Part shown: positions 10,896-21,936 of the stretch, piece after piece
Position numbering within the stretch: the first letter of the stretch is position 1
How the letters are laid out: each line of letters starts with the position of its first letter
Source: Bemisia tabaci
Lineage: Eukaryota; Arthropoda; Insecta; Hemiptera; Aleyrodidae
Direction: 5' to 3'
Assembly: GCF_918797505.1 (NCBI RefSeq)
Contig: NC_092797.1
Span: forward strand, 46,288,157 to 46,352,156
Length of the DNA stretch: 64,000 nucleotides
The notes under the pieces: model-generated
Database searches by the model: none
Seen by the model: the letters and a program-made list of their open reading frames with translations, nothing else
Told to the model about the DNA's origin: nothing
Made by a program: the position numbers and the translations under genes

Positions 10896-11256
10896 GACTT
10901 TATGGAAGACCAGCTGCATGCCCCTTCGAGAGGGAAATTCTGCAACCCTCGCAGCATGGAAAACCGCAGCCTCGTCATATCCATAAAACGGTGCAACACG
11001 TAATGCAGGTAAATGAAATATCGCAAACCGCGCTTCGGTTTTATGGCTTTTCCCCGCGGCGAAAAATTCACCTACTTTCCCCGGCCACGAAGAACCCTGA
11101 ACCCTGGATAATTTAAATTTTACTACCGCGGTATCCGCACCGCGGCCGGCGGTGGAAATTTCAATTTTACTACCACTGTGAGGCCGCGGCCCGGGTCTCC
11201 GTGTTGCGTTTCAATTGACGCCGAATCTGTTTGTTATAATTCCGCCGCGGTGGCCG
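10896..11256. other. GC-rich segment, no gene recognised
   Basis: GC-rich patches (CCGCGGTATCCGCACCGCGG is palindrome-like near 11126-11145) and no supported exon. Confidence 0.3.
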
Positions 11257-11311
11257 TGGCAGGGGGAGGGGGGAGGGGGAGGGGGAGGGGGAGGGGGGAG
11301 GGGGAGGGGGG
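11257..11311 (+). repeat. G-rich minisatellite, G-quadruplex prone
   Basis: Continuous runs of five or six G separated by single A on the plus strand, about eight runs. It meets the usual four-run G-quadruplex pattern several times over. Confidence 0.9.
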
Positions 11312-13267
11312 ATCGCGTGTCGGGGAGTTTCGCGGGAAGGCTTAACCTCGAAGCTCGGAGGCTGCTTCGACTTCACACTCGGGCCGACCGACGCGGCGAC
11401 GAGGTGGCGGCATTTAAATCCGCGCTTTATGCATTCCAGATCCAGGTCGAGATTTTTCAAAGTCGGAGCTTTTAGCATGCGAACCCGCCAACGGGGAGCG
11501 AGCCATGCAGCGCGAACCCGCCGCGAGGTGTAACTATATACATAACGAACGTAAATGAGGTTGAGGAAATGGAGTGCTGCTTCAGTGGGTCGAAACTTCA
11601 TTAGGAACTTTCGTGGTTTCAGACGGAAGACTTTTGTAACTGTGATTCTTTCTTCAAGAAGAATTTTGTTTCAATTAAAAAGATTTTTGATTGAAATGAA
11701 ATTCTTCTTGAATTGAAAGGAACATACGTTTAAGGTAAATTCTTGAAGTGTCCTTAAGGTGACTCTGCGCCATCCGTTGTCCTTAGATCAGTAAGTACAA
11801 GGGCCGAAGCCAACAATTCAGGAGGGCATGATGAATGTACGTTTGAGCAATCAAAGCATTTTTTGGGAAATTGAAAATGTTGCGATAAAAATCAGTGGTG
11901 GTTTACTCGGTACAATAGGCAACGTTGGAATTAATTTAAGGAGAAGGGTAAATAAGGGGAAACCCTTCAGTTAGTTGCGCATCCGAAGAAAATTAAAGGA
12001 AATCCATGTTAACGCCAGGATGCAACTATTCGGGCTCCATGGATGTCCATGTTGCATAAGCACAAAAAAGAAGGCGTTTTGACACTCCGGCACTCACCGC
12101 TTAACCCGTAGCGATGCAGCGCAATGGCAGGCTGTGTACTACAAGGATCAAAAATGATAGAACATCTTCAATACTTCGTTAATATATTACCGATAGATAT
12201 CTTAGACTCGAGTAGTGCACAAATAGTTCCACCAGCAAAACTTTAGTAGCGTGTATTGCAAGCCTGAATATTTGTGCATGATTTTCTGGTTCCACCAGCA
12301 AAACATTCCCAGAATTGAATCTACTAAATATTTTTATGAATATCATATTATGTTCTACTCTTTCTCTCGTGGAATGTGGGCTGCGCCCTACTTCCCCCAC
12401 ATTTACTCAAAAAACGTTGAAAACTGTTGAGTCCTTTCACGGGCTCTTTCGAATCATTATTTAAAGAATTCTACCCAACACAATACTTTTTGGAGAGCGG
12501 TTAAAAAAGTCCAGTCAGAAGTATGAAGAAACAAACTACAACAGAAAGAACAACTACTGTTCAACTACTGTCAGAAGTACAAACTACGGTCATTTCAGAG
12601 CCCGGAAGCAGGACTCAAAGCTCGTAGAAAAAATATCTTACGTTAAGTACTGATTTCTTTAGAGTCGTCCGATTGGAGAACCATTTTCTTTGCTTTTGGG
12701 TCATGGATTTCTCACTTTTTGAGTAAGACATCGGCGCTTTTCGGCACCGCTTCAAGCTACTGTAGATGAGACTTCGTACTCACAGAGAGTATACATTTCC
12801 TTGGAAATAGAAAACGAGAGAACGTGAGAGTGACACGTTCTTGAACAGAGTGATTATTCTGGGGTTATACTGGACAAGATAAAGGATAATCCCCGATAGT
12901 CATCGAACAATTGGAGCAATCCCACAGATCATAGCTGATCTCTGACCGTGAGTGGTTCAATTAGCAAAAACGAGGGGAACTTTCCACATAACGACCAGAC
13001 CACAACGGCATTCGAAACGCCCCACAAAAAGGAACGAAACTCGATGAACACTCGAAGAGAATCAAGTTCAAAAGCACCGGCTCGTTACGAGTCGGAACTT
13101 TCGACTCTTCGTCGGGGACCGGGGAGAACTTTCCTCTCGAGTCAACCTTGCCGCTTCGTCCTTAATTATGCCTATTTTCGCACGGTTCCCAAAGGCGAGT
13201 GCACTGTTGACAATTTTGGAGTGTACTTGACTCAGAGGCAAATACTGCTGCCGAAAAACCTGACTGG
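11312..13267. other. Mostly featureless intergenic DNA
   Basis: GC-rich to about 11540, then AT-rich. About 12010-12060 resembles the conserved core of the N family (CAACTATTCGGGCTCCATGG). The motif GTTCCACCAGCAAAAC occurs twice (about 12225 and 12290). An open frame at 12948-13331 has no recognisable protein character. Confidence 0.35.
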
Positions 13268-13688
13268 TACACAGGGTGATTCAAAAGTCACACGCCACCC
13301 CTGTACACAGAAAAAAAATAGATGGTGCTGACGACAGAACTTTCTGTTCACAGGGCTCCTGCAGCTTCTTTGTTACGGTTCCAGAATTTTTCTGTTGTGA
13401 GAACAGAACTTCGGTCGTGGGAACAGAGTACTCTGTCCTCATAACGGAAGCTTCTGTGACTGCTACAAAAGAAGTTCAGGAGCCCTGTGAACAGAACTAT
13501 TTTTTTTAGTGTAAGCCCTAAATTTTTGCCTCTTTCAAGGGTTGTCCCTCTGAAATTTTGGGAATTCCTAAAATTCGTTTCCTTTGACTCCAGAGTACTC
13601 ACACACTTTCAAACATCTATCTTAGTTCGTTCAAAAATTAAAGAAGTGGCCTCATGCTGGCCGTGCAGGCTTTTTGGATCACCCTGTG
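13268..13688. mobile_element. Element with CACAGGGTGATTC ends
   Basis: The left end CACAGGGTGATTCAAAAG and right end GGATCACCCTGTG are inverted. The element carries a second palindrome at about 13299-13513. No transposase is visible. Confidence 0.65.
13299..13513. mobile_element. Nested palindromic element
   Basis: Inverted ends ACACAGAAAAAAAATAG facing CTATTTTTTTTAGTGT, with inner arms containing ACAGAACTTTCTGTTCACAG and GGGCTCCTG and their complement near 13470-13500. It sits wholly inside the 13268-13688 element. Confidence 0.65.
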
Positions 13689-15645
13689 ATGTATGGTAAA
13701 ATGTATTATTTTTGTGCAGAGAACTTCGATCCCACACAGCAGAATCAACTCTTTTTAAGGTCGATTCTCAGCGTTGGCGCAATGCATAATGGGTGCGATG
13801 GATGTATTTCAAATTCTGACCACCAAGTGGCTTTCAGCCACTGGTGAAGCCAGAATTTCAGCCTTAATAGTTAAGGAATGTTTGTGCCGAAAATCTTCTT
13901 CCTAAAATTTAAAAGAAAGTCAAAAGTACTATTTCCGATTTGCAGCCGATTTCAATCTATTGACATCCGCGGTTACTTTGATCCGTGAAAATGACAACAT
14001 ACCAACTTGGAAACTTAAAAATGTCCAAATGTCATTAGAGATACCCAATTTTCATAAAGCTCAATGAAGATTGCGCATCCGTGTCACTTTGGACGTTCAA
14101 AGTGTTCCAAAATAATTGTCCTTCGGTAAAAAAATTTTTTTTTCAGACCAACTTCTTCTCCTACTTCGTAGTTTTTTGTGCTTTTTGGGTATTTACATTT
14201 TTCCAAACTGGTCTGCTTTCAATCTCATTCATTCCATTTAAAAGAGTTCATTTCACTTAATATTGAACATTTGAAAGACGTTTTTTGTCACGAAAAACTT
14301 TTTTTGTAATTAAAACAGCTCACATGAATCAATACCTAAATTTCTTTAAAAAGAATTAAAGATCTTTACGTTGAAAATTTTTTTAGAACTCGATAAAAAT
14401 GCTCCAATTGTTTTAAAAAAAATGTTCTTCAGCATTTTCCAGTGTCTGCTGTATCCTTCTTAAATGTGACGGAATTTTTTCCACCCAACTCGGCAACACT
14501 GTATTTATTTTCTCGTACACAAAGTGAATCGGAGAGCCTACACCGGAACTTCATTTCTATACTCTTGAACCCCCAATCATAATGTCAGGGTTCGGGTTGC
14601 CAAACGGAAAAAATTAATGGATCGATAACGAACAGAATTTCCATTTGCTTTACGCAATACGGCAACCCTGGAGCCCGCGGTTGCAAGGTCGCGGTGATTA
14701 AATTAAGATTTTTCACGGGGAAAATTTCGCCCAGCTACTATTCTGACAATCCATCTTCGATTAAAGCGGAAATTCTCAGCGCTCACCTTCTCGAGAGAAC
14801 GCGGAACGCCTTAGCGCAGCGTGGCGTCCAATTATTGCGACAATATTTTCCCGACCCTGTTGATACTCCACGACTACAATGGAAAATTCAAGTGGAGCAA
14901 GGCCTAACTCAAAAAATGCCGGACGCAGGCATCAGAGAGGATAAAAAACTAACAAATAATGTGAGTTTTTCCCAATATTCTGAGAAATGCTTCGATTCCG
15001 TAGGTTGTTTGGGACGACGGTGCTTACCTAAGACTTGATTCCTCCTATAAAGAATCCTACGTAGATTTTGCAACTTTGTAATGGATGGGACGAAAAGTTT
15101 TCCATTAATTTCCTTACTTTTCAATGGTTTCTTATATGATTTCTCTTTAAATTATTCTCATGGAAAAAAAATTACGCGGAAAATCTCGTGAAATGGAAAA
15201 AAATGCAATATTTTTGCTAGGAAGCAAGGATTTCAAGATTACGCAGCAAAATTCGACGACTTTTCCTTGACTCCTCAGGGTTGAGCAACATTTCCTGTGG
15301 AGCCTTTTAAGCAGTAAGCTCCCTAAATGATCAGCTTTTTTCAGAGCGTCTCACAGGGGGAAGGGGTCAGACCCAGTCTTGCGTAGGCGTTCCATGCTTC
15401 TCCTTTTAAAAAAATAATATATACCGTTTAAAAGAATTGTTTCTAGCTATTTGAATCTTATTCCTCCGTTATATTCTGAAATATCGGGGAGGTTAGGCTA
15501 GTCTTACGTATTCAAAGGAAGGGAGGCAAGAGGTGGTCTTTGGAAAGCCTTGCAAAGAAGAGAGGGGAGAGGGTCAAAAATTCGACCAATATACCTTAAG
15601 TAATACTTAAATGACCGCTGAATTATGAAGAACTTTGTTTTTGTA
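13689..15645. other. Intergenic, one doubtful exon
   Basis: AT-rich DNA with T-rich tracts. The only coding-like candidate is near 14694-14960 and is listed separately. A short inverted repeat around CAAGTGGCTTTCAGCCACTG lies near 13832-13850. Confidence 0.35.
14694..14960 (+). CDS. Doubtful exon of an unrecognised gene
   Basis: An 89-codon stretch of an open frame ends exactly at AAT followed by GTGAGT, a good splice-donor match at 14961. The predicted peptide is mixed and hydrophilic (it includes ERTRNALAQRGVQLLRQYFP) and is not a family I recognise. No clear upstream acceptor or promoter was identified. A chance open frame in a locally GC-richer patch remains quite possible. Confidence 0.2.
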
Positions 15646-16049
15646 TCGGCCTCCTGCGGTGTAGTAGTTGTAGAGCTTGCTCTATGATCGGGACGTCCGG
15701 GCCCGGGTTCGATTCCCGGCCAGGTGACCCGAGTTCGATGGTCTCAAACAACGTTTACCTGGAGCTGGCTTAGTTAGGAACGGAGTAGGGATGAGGCTCT
15801 AGGGACAGTAAAGCTCAGGATTATCCCTTGAGGGATATTTGAGGGTTTTTTTTTTTACTACTTCAAATAGCCCACAAGGGCTAATCCTTGCGCTTTTAGT
15901 CCCAACTCCCCCCCCCCCTCCGTCCCTACAACCAGTCCCAGGCAACCATTGTTTGAGACCATCAAACTCGGGTCGCCTGGCCGGGAATCGAACCTGGGAC
16001 CTCCCGGTCATAGAGCTAACGCTACAACCACTACACCGTATGAGGCCGA
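15646..16049. mobile_element. Inverted pair of tRNA-derived SINE-like units
   Basis: Two related units face each other. The left unit (15646 to about 15800, plus strand) has a perfect RNA polymerase III B-box motif GGTTCGATTCC at 15706-15716 and an A-box-like TAGTTGTAGAG at 15665. The right unit (about 15905-16049) has the same B box on the minus strand at 15984-15994. Both carry the motif TCTCAAACAA downstream. Neither folds into an obvious complete tRNA. The spacer holds T and C runs. Confidence 0.75.
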
Positions 16050-16189
16050 GTGAAAAAAAAAAACAAAAAAAAAAAACAATGTATATCTCTGCATACTTAG
16101 TTATTTAATAATTTAGTACTGAATAATACGTTCCTTCGTCTGGGAAGCGACGAAATCTGAATATTGAACCGAGTCGGCTACAGGGAGTG

Positions 16190-16480
16190 AAATAAAGGAA
16201 CGGGGACAACGGGACACCCGGCGCGGCGGAAAAGAGGGGGGAGGGGGGCGACTGCAGAGCCACCTCCGCCGGCGGGCGAAATCAATTTGTGAAACTTGAA
16301 AGTTGTCCAAACAAAGGGGACGATAAAAGGCGAGCAAGGACGGGGGGCGGGGGGAGCCGGAGCCCCCGCTTATCTGGTATCTGGTACCCGAAACTGGATT
16401 ATTTTTACGGCCGCCGAGGAGCAGGGATTTCTGCCGCTGCCGCTGGGTCAGTGGGCTAAGCTGCTGCGGTAAAAAGTCGC
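16190..16480. other. GC-rich island
   Basis: G- and CpG-rich DNA between the SINE pair and a C-family copy. No supported exon; the function is unknown. Confidence 0.35.
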
Positions 16481-16540
16481 CTGCGAGGAGACCCGCGTTC
16501 CGAGTAATCTACGGTATGCAAAAAAACACCCCCCGTGGTG

Positions 16541-17206
16541 TATTCTGCTGTGCTAAGTAAAAACACCGTAATAGCTTTCAAATGTTGCCGAATTTCCTCT
16601 CGGAAAATATTAAATTTTGAAAAAATTTGCGAATTTTTCTCCTTGAAATTTTTAGACCAAATTATGAACTGCACTGAAAAAAAACTCTCGGTGTGTTTAC
16701 TAAGGAAAGGGTAAAATTACCAAGAATTCAGGGTTCTATTTGATCCCAGTTTTATCTTGATAAAATTACCATTTATGAAATTGGTAATTTTACCGAGAAA
16801 TCTCGGTAAAATAATTGAACTTTCTCGGTAGTTTTACTGGACCTTGGTAAAAACGCCAAAATTTTTCATCGACTGTGGTAGAATTACCGAGATAAAATGG
16901 CAAAGTTACCGGGAATTGATTACCAATAAAAGTGGTATTCTTATCTGGAAAAAACAGTAATAATACCGGTTTTTAGGTAAGCTTACCAGTCTGTCTTGGT
17001 AAAATTACCAATAATTGGTAAAAAAAAAGTGAGATGGTAAAGGTACCAACGGACCTTAGTAAAAATGCCGAGAATTTGTTTTCAGCGAATTCTCTGAAAA
17101 ATCGGAAGAAAATATTGACAAATTTTCCTGAAAATACGAGCTTTGTAAAGGAACTTTGGCAATGCTTGATGGCTCATACGGCGTTCTTCCGTAGAACGGC
17201 AGTATT
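16541..17206. mobile_element. C-family element split by an E element
   Basis: Left end TTCTGCTGTGCTAAGTAAAA with a GTTGCCGAATTTCCTC arm, and right end CATACGGCGTTCTTCCGTAG near 17176-17195. The C body stops at AACTG (16671) and resumes at AATTCTCTGAAAAAT (17088), matching the continuous motif in the copy at 39380-39646. Confidence 0.8.
16672..17087. mobile_element. E-family element rich in GGTAAAATTACC motifs, nested in C
   Basis: Ends CACTGAAAAAAAACTCTCGG and a diverged complement (CCGAGAATTTGTTTTCAGCG). The interior consists of many inverted GGTAAAATTACC-type and CTCGGTA motifs, so it can fold into multiple hairpins. Noncoding. Confidence 0.75.
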
Positions 17207-17307
17207 GATACGGTGTGAAAATTGAGTGGGGTCTCCTTCCGTTTCTGCTTTAGCCGGTGGTTCCACGAACTCATTTGATTGAAAAATGGGGTGGATGGGC
17301 GGACCTG

Positions 17308-17588
17308 CAGCCTGACTGTTGATATTTTGTGATTGTCGGGTAGACATAGATGACATGGGTTAAAAGGCGGAGCGTGATTGGTCGGCTAGGTCTTATCGCT
17401 GCTTTATCGTGCCTTTGTCTGGTGGAGTGGACGACATACGGTTGGAAACTTAAGAGGCGCCTTTAGCTTGTCGTGAGTTCCACCAGACATAGGCACAATA
17501 AAGCAGCAATAAGACACAGCCGAACAATCATGCTCCACCTTTTAACCTATGTCTACCCGACAAACACAGAATTTTAACAATCAGGCTG
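17308..17588. mobile_element. I-family palindromic element
   Basis: Inverted arms of about 115 bp. CAGCCTGACTGTTGATATTT at the left faces CAATCAGGCTG at the right, continuing through GTCGGGTAGACATAG, TTAAAAGG and GGAGC, then GCTGCTTTATCGTGCCT and TCTGGTGGA. The loop is about 45 bp. Confidence 0.85.
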
Positions 17589-17878
17589 CTGAAAGTGCAG
17601 AAAGTGCTCGGCTTGTGAAAATTTGAAAATGCCCTAAAAATAGGCAATGGGGAAACATTTTTTCGGTGTTAAAAATATTTGCATGTTTTTTTCTTGGTCA
17701 TTGTGTGTGAAATTTCGAATATTTTCATTCCCTGATATTTTCCTAATTTTTCTCGATTTCTAGGAGAAAATTTCCTAGTTTTTCCGTGACTGTTTGCGGT
17801 TAAGTAAAATTTACTGCCTTTCCGATGTTTAACTAACTCATTCAGAACTTGTCACCCTATTCCAGTTCCACCCGTTTC

Positions 17879-18845
17879 CACGGATTTCACCGAGACCCTG
17901 GTAAAAATTGGCAGTAGAATCTGTGTTCCAAAATACCATAGACCTACAGCCGGCTGTAAGATTTCCAATAGCTTCTATAGCCGGCTACACAATTTCTTAC
18001 AGCCTTTTATAGCCGATGGCGATTAAGCGACTGCCAGGCGATAAAGTGTATGCTAAACGTTACTAATTACGGATGCTAGGACTAAGTGAGTTTTTGGACT
18101 ACTGCTCTCTTTATGGGCCGTAGTATCTTGATTTATTTTGCGAGGAAAGCTCCGTACTTTTGATGGATGCCTACCATTCCTATACTATGTTAGTGCGCCT
18201 TCAGTTTCGTATGATACTGTGCAATACCTCTGGTGTGAAATAGTTGCTTCAAGCGCCGTGGCACTAAGGCGGGCAGCCAGCGCGCAACGCGCATTGGCGC
18301 CTACAAACCTAACTGGGATACTTCACGCATTGCGCAATGCGTGAAGTATCCCTGTTAGGTTTGTAGGCGCCAGTGCGTCGCCGCTCCGCTTTGTGTTAGG
18401 CTCTAATATTTAATCTGGAGGAGTCAGCGTTATTAAACTCAGGATTTTGAAATGTTTGCACATCCTGTATGGATTATTCTCATTTTAATTGATGAAAAAA
18501 AATATGTATTAAAGGAAAATATAATGTGTGTTTTGTAAATATTAAGGTGGCTCCGTATCAAACTTAATAATTTCCAAAGCACACGAATTTCTACACAATT
18601 TCTTATAGCCTTTTATAATCGATGGCGAAAAAGCAACAGCCAGGCGATAAGTGTAAATCCCGGCAATAGGAACTATAGCCCGGCTGCATAATTTTTTATC
18701 GCTTCGTACAGCCCGGCCGTATGATTTTCTCCGCATTCTACAGCCAGCTATATGATTTTCTGTAGTCATCTTTAGCCGGCTATAAGAATTCCTATGGTAT
18801 TTTGAAACGCAGCTCTTATCGCCAATTTTCACCAAGGGATCCGTG
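17879..18845. mobile_element. H element, interrupted by a G copy
   Basis: The ends carry CACGGAT, then a TGGTAAAAATTGGC-type motif and CCAAAATACCATAG, inverted at the right end (18791-18845). The interior is made of repeated GCCGGCTAT/AATTTCTTATAGCC motifs. A G-family element occupies about 18048-18591, flanked by two similar 64-bp direct repeats of H sequence (17987-18050 and 18592-18655). Confidence 0.7.
18048..18591. mobile_element. G-family element, copy 2
   Basis: Collinear with 6926-7530 from TATGCT..ACGTTACTAA to ATTTCCAAAGCAC. Its central palindrome at 18296-18372 is cleaner than in copy 1 and lacks the extra half repeat, so this copy better shows the ancestral centre. Confidence 0.75.
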
Positions 18846-19130
18846 AGATGTGAAGTAAAATTACCATTACACATTGATCACCACGAAAACAGGTCGCATT
18901 ATTTTAACGACTTCTGTCATCCATCGAGCCACTCCATCCTATTAGAAATATATCCCTACGATTCGAGACACTATTTTTTGTAAAAAGAACAAATTAAAAC
19001 GAGAAATGAGAGGAAAAACACGAATTTTAGAACTCAAAATGAATTCATTTTCTTGGGAAGAGATCTATCAAAGTAGACCGACTGATTTCTATTACTACTG
19101 ACGCAATAGCTGGGCAGTGATTATTTTTAG
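18838..19130. repeat. J repeat, copy 1
   Basis: About 290 bp matching the reverse complement of 23140-23412. Landmarks are TTGATCACCACGAAAACAG, GACTTCTGTCATCCAT, TGTAAAAAGAACAAAT and GAACTCAAAATGAAT. It begins at the right edge of the H element. The class is unknown. Confidence 0.8.
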
Positions 19131-19302
19131 AGGTGTTTTAACGAGAGATGCATACATTAAAGTGAATCCCGAGTGCACTATTTAGAAGTGCATAATATTT
19201 TACGCACGCACGTTGATGAATGAATGTTTGTCAACTAAAAAATAGAACTCGAGTGAATACAATCGTGCGGTTGTGATTTTTTACTGCATATGACGTTCGA
19301 CA

Positions 19303-19556
19303 GCTGCGCGTTAAGGAAAAACTCCGTATGAGCATTCGAATATTGTCAAATATCTTCAAAAAAACATTCATTTGTGATGGAAGTTATGCATTATTTTGCC
19401 AATAAATTTCTCGATAATTTGGATAAACTTGCGGCCGAAATTCTCTGAAAAATTGGAAGAAAAAAATCCACGACTTTCCATGAAAATTCGTGTTTATTGA
19501 AAGAAATTTGGCAATATCCGGGGGCTGATACGCCGTTTTTCTTAGGGGCGGCAAAG
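19303..19556. mobile_element. C-family element
   Basis: Left end TTAAGGAAAAACTCCGTATG and right end ACGCCGTTTTTCTTAGGGGC, inverted. The interior has the TTCTCTGAAAAATTGGAAG motif typical of C. About 255 bp and diverged. Confidence 0.8.
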
Positions 19557-19639
19557 CGGTTATTTTTGCACATGATGCTTTGAAGTGGTACATCAATCTA
19601 TGACTGGATTTGCTCCGATATAAATTGAATATTTCGACG

Positions 19640-19860
19640 CTGGGCAATTTTTTTCTTTATTTTCCGATTATCCGATGGAGCGGGGAACAATGCACGTGAA
19701 ACAATACATCACGATCGGAGGTACAATCACTTCAGCGCGATGACCGTCGCGATGACGTCATAGCAGGTTTGGCTGGAAATTCGCCGGCTCGCCCGCGCGA
19801 ATGCGAGACACAGAGGGCGAAATAAATGATACTTTGTTGAAATAATAAAATAGCGTCTCT
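19640..19860. promoter_or_regulatory. CRE-motif segment
   Basis: A palindromic TGACGTCA (cAMP-response-element type bZIP site) lies at 19753-19760 within a locally CpG-richer segment. Only the motif is seen; any regulatory role is inference, and no gene start is evident alongside. Confidence 0.25.
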
Positions 19861-20095
19861 CTTTGGCGGCGAAACATGCAATCATTCATAGTTTGTTCGA
19901 TACACGCGGTATAACTGTGCTTGACAAATTTCACGTCATGACCGGCCGGGGATTCCTCTCTAGAGAGCGCAGAGTTGCCGAAACACCTGCTCTATACTTA
20001 TGGTGTCTAAAAGTTTTGACTTTTCCTGGTCTTCCGGGGAAAAATTCCTTGAGCTCTAGGAAAAGATTCCCCGCGCTGCGGAAACTATGAATATC

Positions 20096-20323
20096 ACTGG
20101 AAAAAAAACCACATTGGATCTATAGTCTAGACTCTTGAAAACATTGACAAGAAAAAGGACTCTTGATTCAATCAGATTTAAGCTTAAATCAAAAGGAAAT
20201 CTGCTCAAATTATGGGGCTTGGTTCTTGATTTAAGCTTAAATCTGATTGAATCAAGAGTATTTTTTCTTGTCGATGTTTTTAAGAGTCTGGACTCTCGAT
20301 CCAATGTGTTTTTTTTTCCAGTG
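20096..20323. mobile_element. A-family MITE, copy 1
   Basis: The ends are CACTGGAAAAAAAACCACAT and TTTTTTTTTCCAGTG. The arms are complementary over nearly the whole element (GGATCTAGAGTCCAGACTCT; TTGACAAGAAAAA; CTCTTGATTCAATC; AGATTTAAGCTTAAATC in typical copies), so it is a single long foldback. It is flanked by AT on both sides as a 2-bp direct repeat. No coding capacity. CACTG ends with a 2-bp duplication fit the CACTA/EnSpm superfamily; this is inference from termini only. Confidence 0.9.
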
Positions 20324-20880
20324 ATGTATTCTGTTGGGTGTTACTTCCTCGGTGTTGAAGGAAGTAAATTACGAACCAACCCACATTTTTTGTTTACATT
20401 GGTATAGGTTGTGTCGGATTTAGTACAGCGCACAATGAAAATTCTCAGTATAAAAAAAAAGTTGGGTTGTTCCACTTTCCAGATTAACGGAACTGCAGTG
20501 TACTTGTATTCTTGTTTCATTTAATACAAGATGCTTGATACCTAGTTTCCATATTTCTACAGAAAAAATCCGTGTAAAACTGTGAAAAATAAAAGTCTTC
20601 TTGTATTATTTTCCGATGTTAAAGAAAGTAAGACACAATCCGACCCAAATTTTGTAATGATATTGCTACGGTTTCCGTTGAATTTTGCACACATGATAAT
20701 GGAACCTCAAGTATCGACAGAAGAATCGGGTCACTTCATGTTCAACTTCTAGTATTAACTGAACTTTTCTGTTATTCTTTTTTTTCGGCGTACACACGGA
20801 GTCTAAAATTCTTAATTTTTCCACGATTCCTAAAGAAAAGTTTCTGAATTTTTAGAGTCAAATTGTCAAAATAACACCTT

Positions 20881-21102
20881 CACTGGAAAAAAGGTCGCTT
20901 GGATCTAGAGTCCAGACTCTTAATAATATTGACAAGAAAAAATACTCTTGATTCAATCGACTTGAATCGAGAGCCGAGACTCTTGATTTAGGCGGGTTTC
21001 CTCTTGATTCAAGCATAAAGTCCGATTGAATCAAGATTATTTTTTCTTGTCAATGTATTTAAGAGTCTGCACTCTAGATCCAAGTGACTTTTTTTCCCAG
21101 TG
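20881..21102. mobile_element. A-family MITE, copy 2
   Basis: CACTGG...CCAGTG ends, flanked by TT on both sides. More diverged internally than copy 1 (GTCGCTTGGATC in place of CACATTGGATC). Confidence 0.9.
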
Positions 21103-21934
21103 TTCTTTTTTGTGGCGTTGGATCAATTCAAATCGACCTTCATTTCAGTGCTCGTAAAAACAACTGAAACTAAATTATGTAAAATAAAATCCGCCACTTC
21201 TTGGCATACAATTCAAATTGTCAACTTCTAGCAACCGCATTAAATTAAAAACTATATATGAATCAAATTCAAAACTACTAAAATCTCTATATTCGTAGCT
21301 CCAAAATCACTGATGACCTAATACTTCACATGTTAACATAGGATTTTTTATTTCATCTATTAGATACAAAATTCGAATAGATGGAAAAGCCAGAAAAACT
21401 AAAATCACCAAAGGTAAAACTGTTCAAAAAGATTCTATAGTTTGATTATCTAAGTCATAACATTTAATTAAAGACTCAAATGTTAAATAAACCATTATAT
21501 ACATAACAAACACCAAAATTATTAAAATAATCAAAAACGAAAAATCATAAAAAAATATTATTTGTTCTAGGTCTTGTCAATATTTGTCTTTGAGGTCAAT
21601 ATTATCTCCATTTCTTTAATCCCCCTTCCCGAACTGAGGCCACTCTGAGTGCATTAGTGCCCAAAAATACAGTAATTTTTGGGAGAATTGGCAATTTTGC
21701 GGGGGCGAGACCCGATGCTGCGAAATCGGAAAGTAATTTTTCCACGCTCGGGAGCACTCTTACGTCAATCGTCCTTTCCTTCGACTCGCCGAAAAAGAAG
21801 GATCGTGGTTCTTCGTTGAACTGATGGCTCAAAAAAGACGAGCGCTCATCAGGTGCTTGGTACTTAGCAGATCAGCGCCATTACTTACGCAATCGATGCT
21901 CGATTGCTTAACTCTCACAAGGATGGCTCATTTA
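21103..21934. other. AT-rich intergenic, no gene recognised
   Basis: Very A-rich on the plus strand from 21170 to 21590. A minus-strand open frame at 21602-21832 begins beside an AGCCATCAG context but has no recognisable domain. I do not annotate it as a gene. Confidence 0.35.
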
Positions 21935-21936
21935 CG

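Noticed and set aside
11170..11601. 143-codon minus-strand frame with a proline-rich tract
   Set aside because: The proline run is the translated G-rich minisatellite, and the other strand is open as well.
15646..16049. Functional tRNA genes
   Set aside because: B boxes are perfect, but acceptor stems do not pair and the units form an inverted repeated pair; SINE-like origin fits better.
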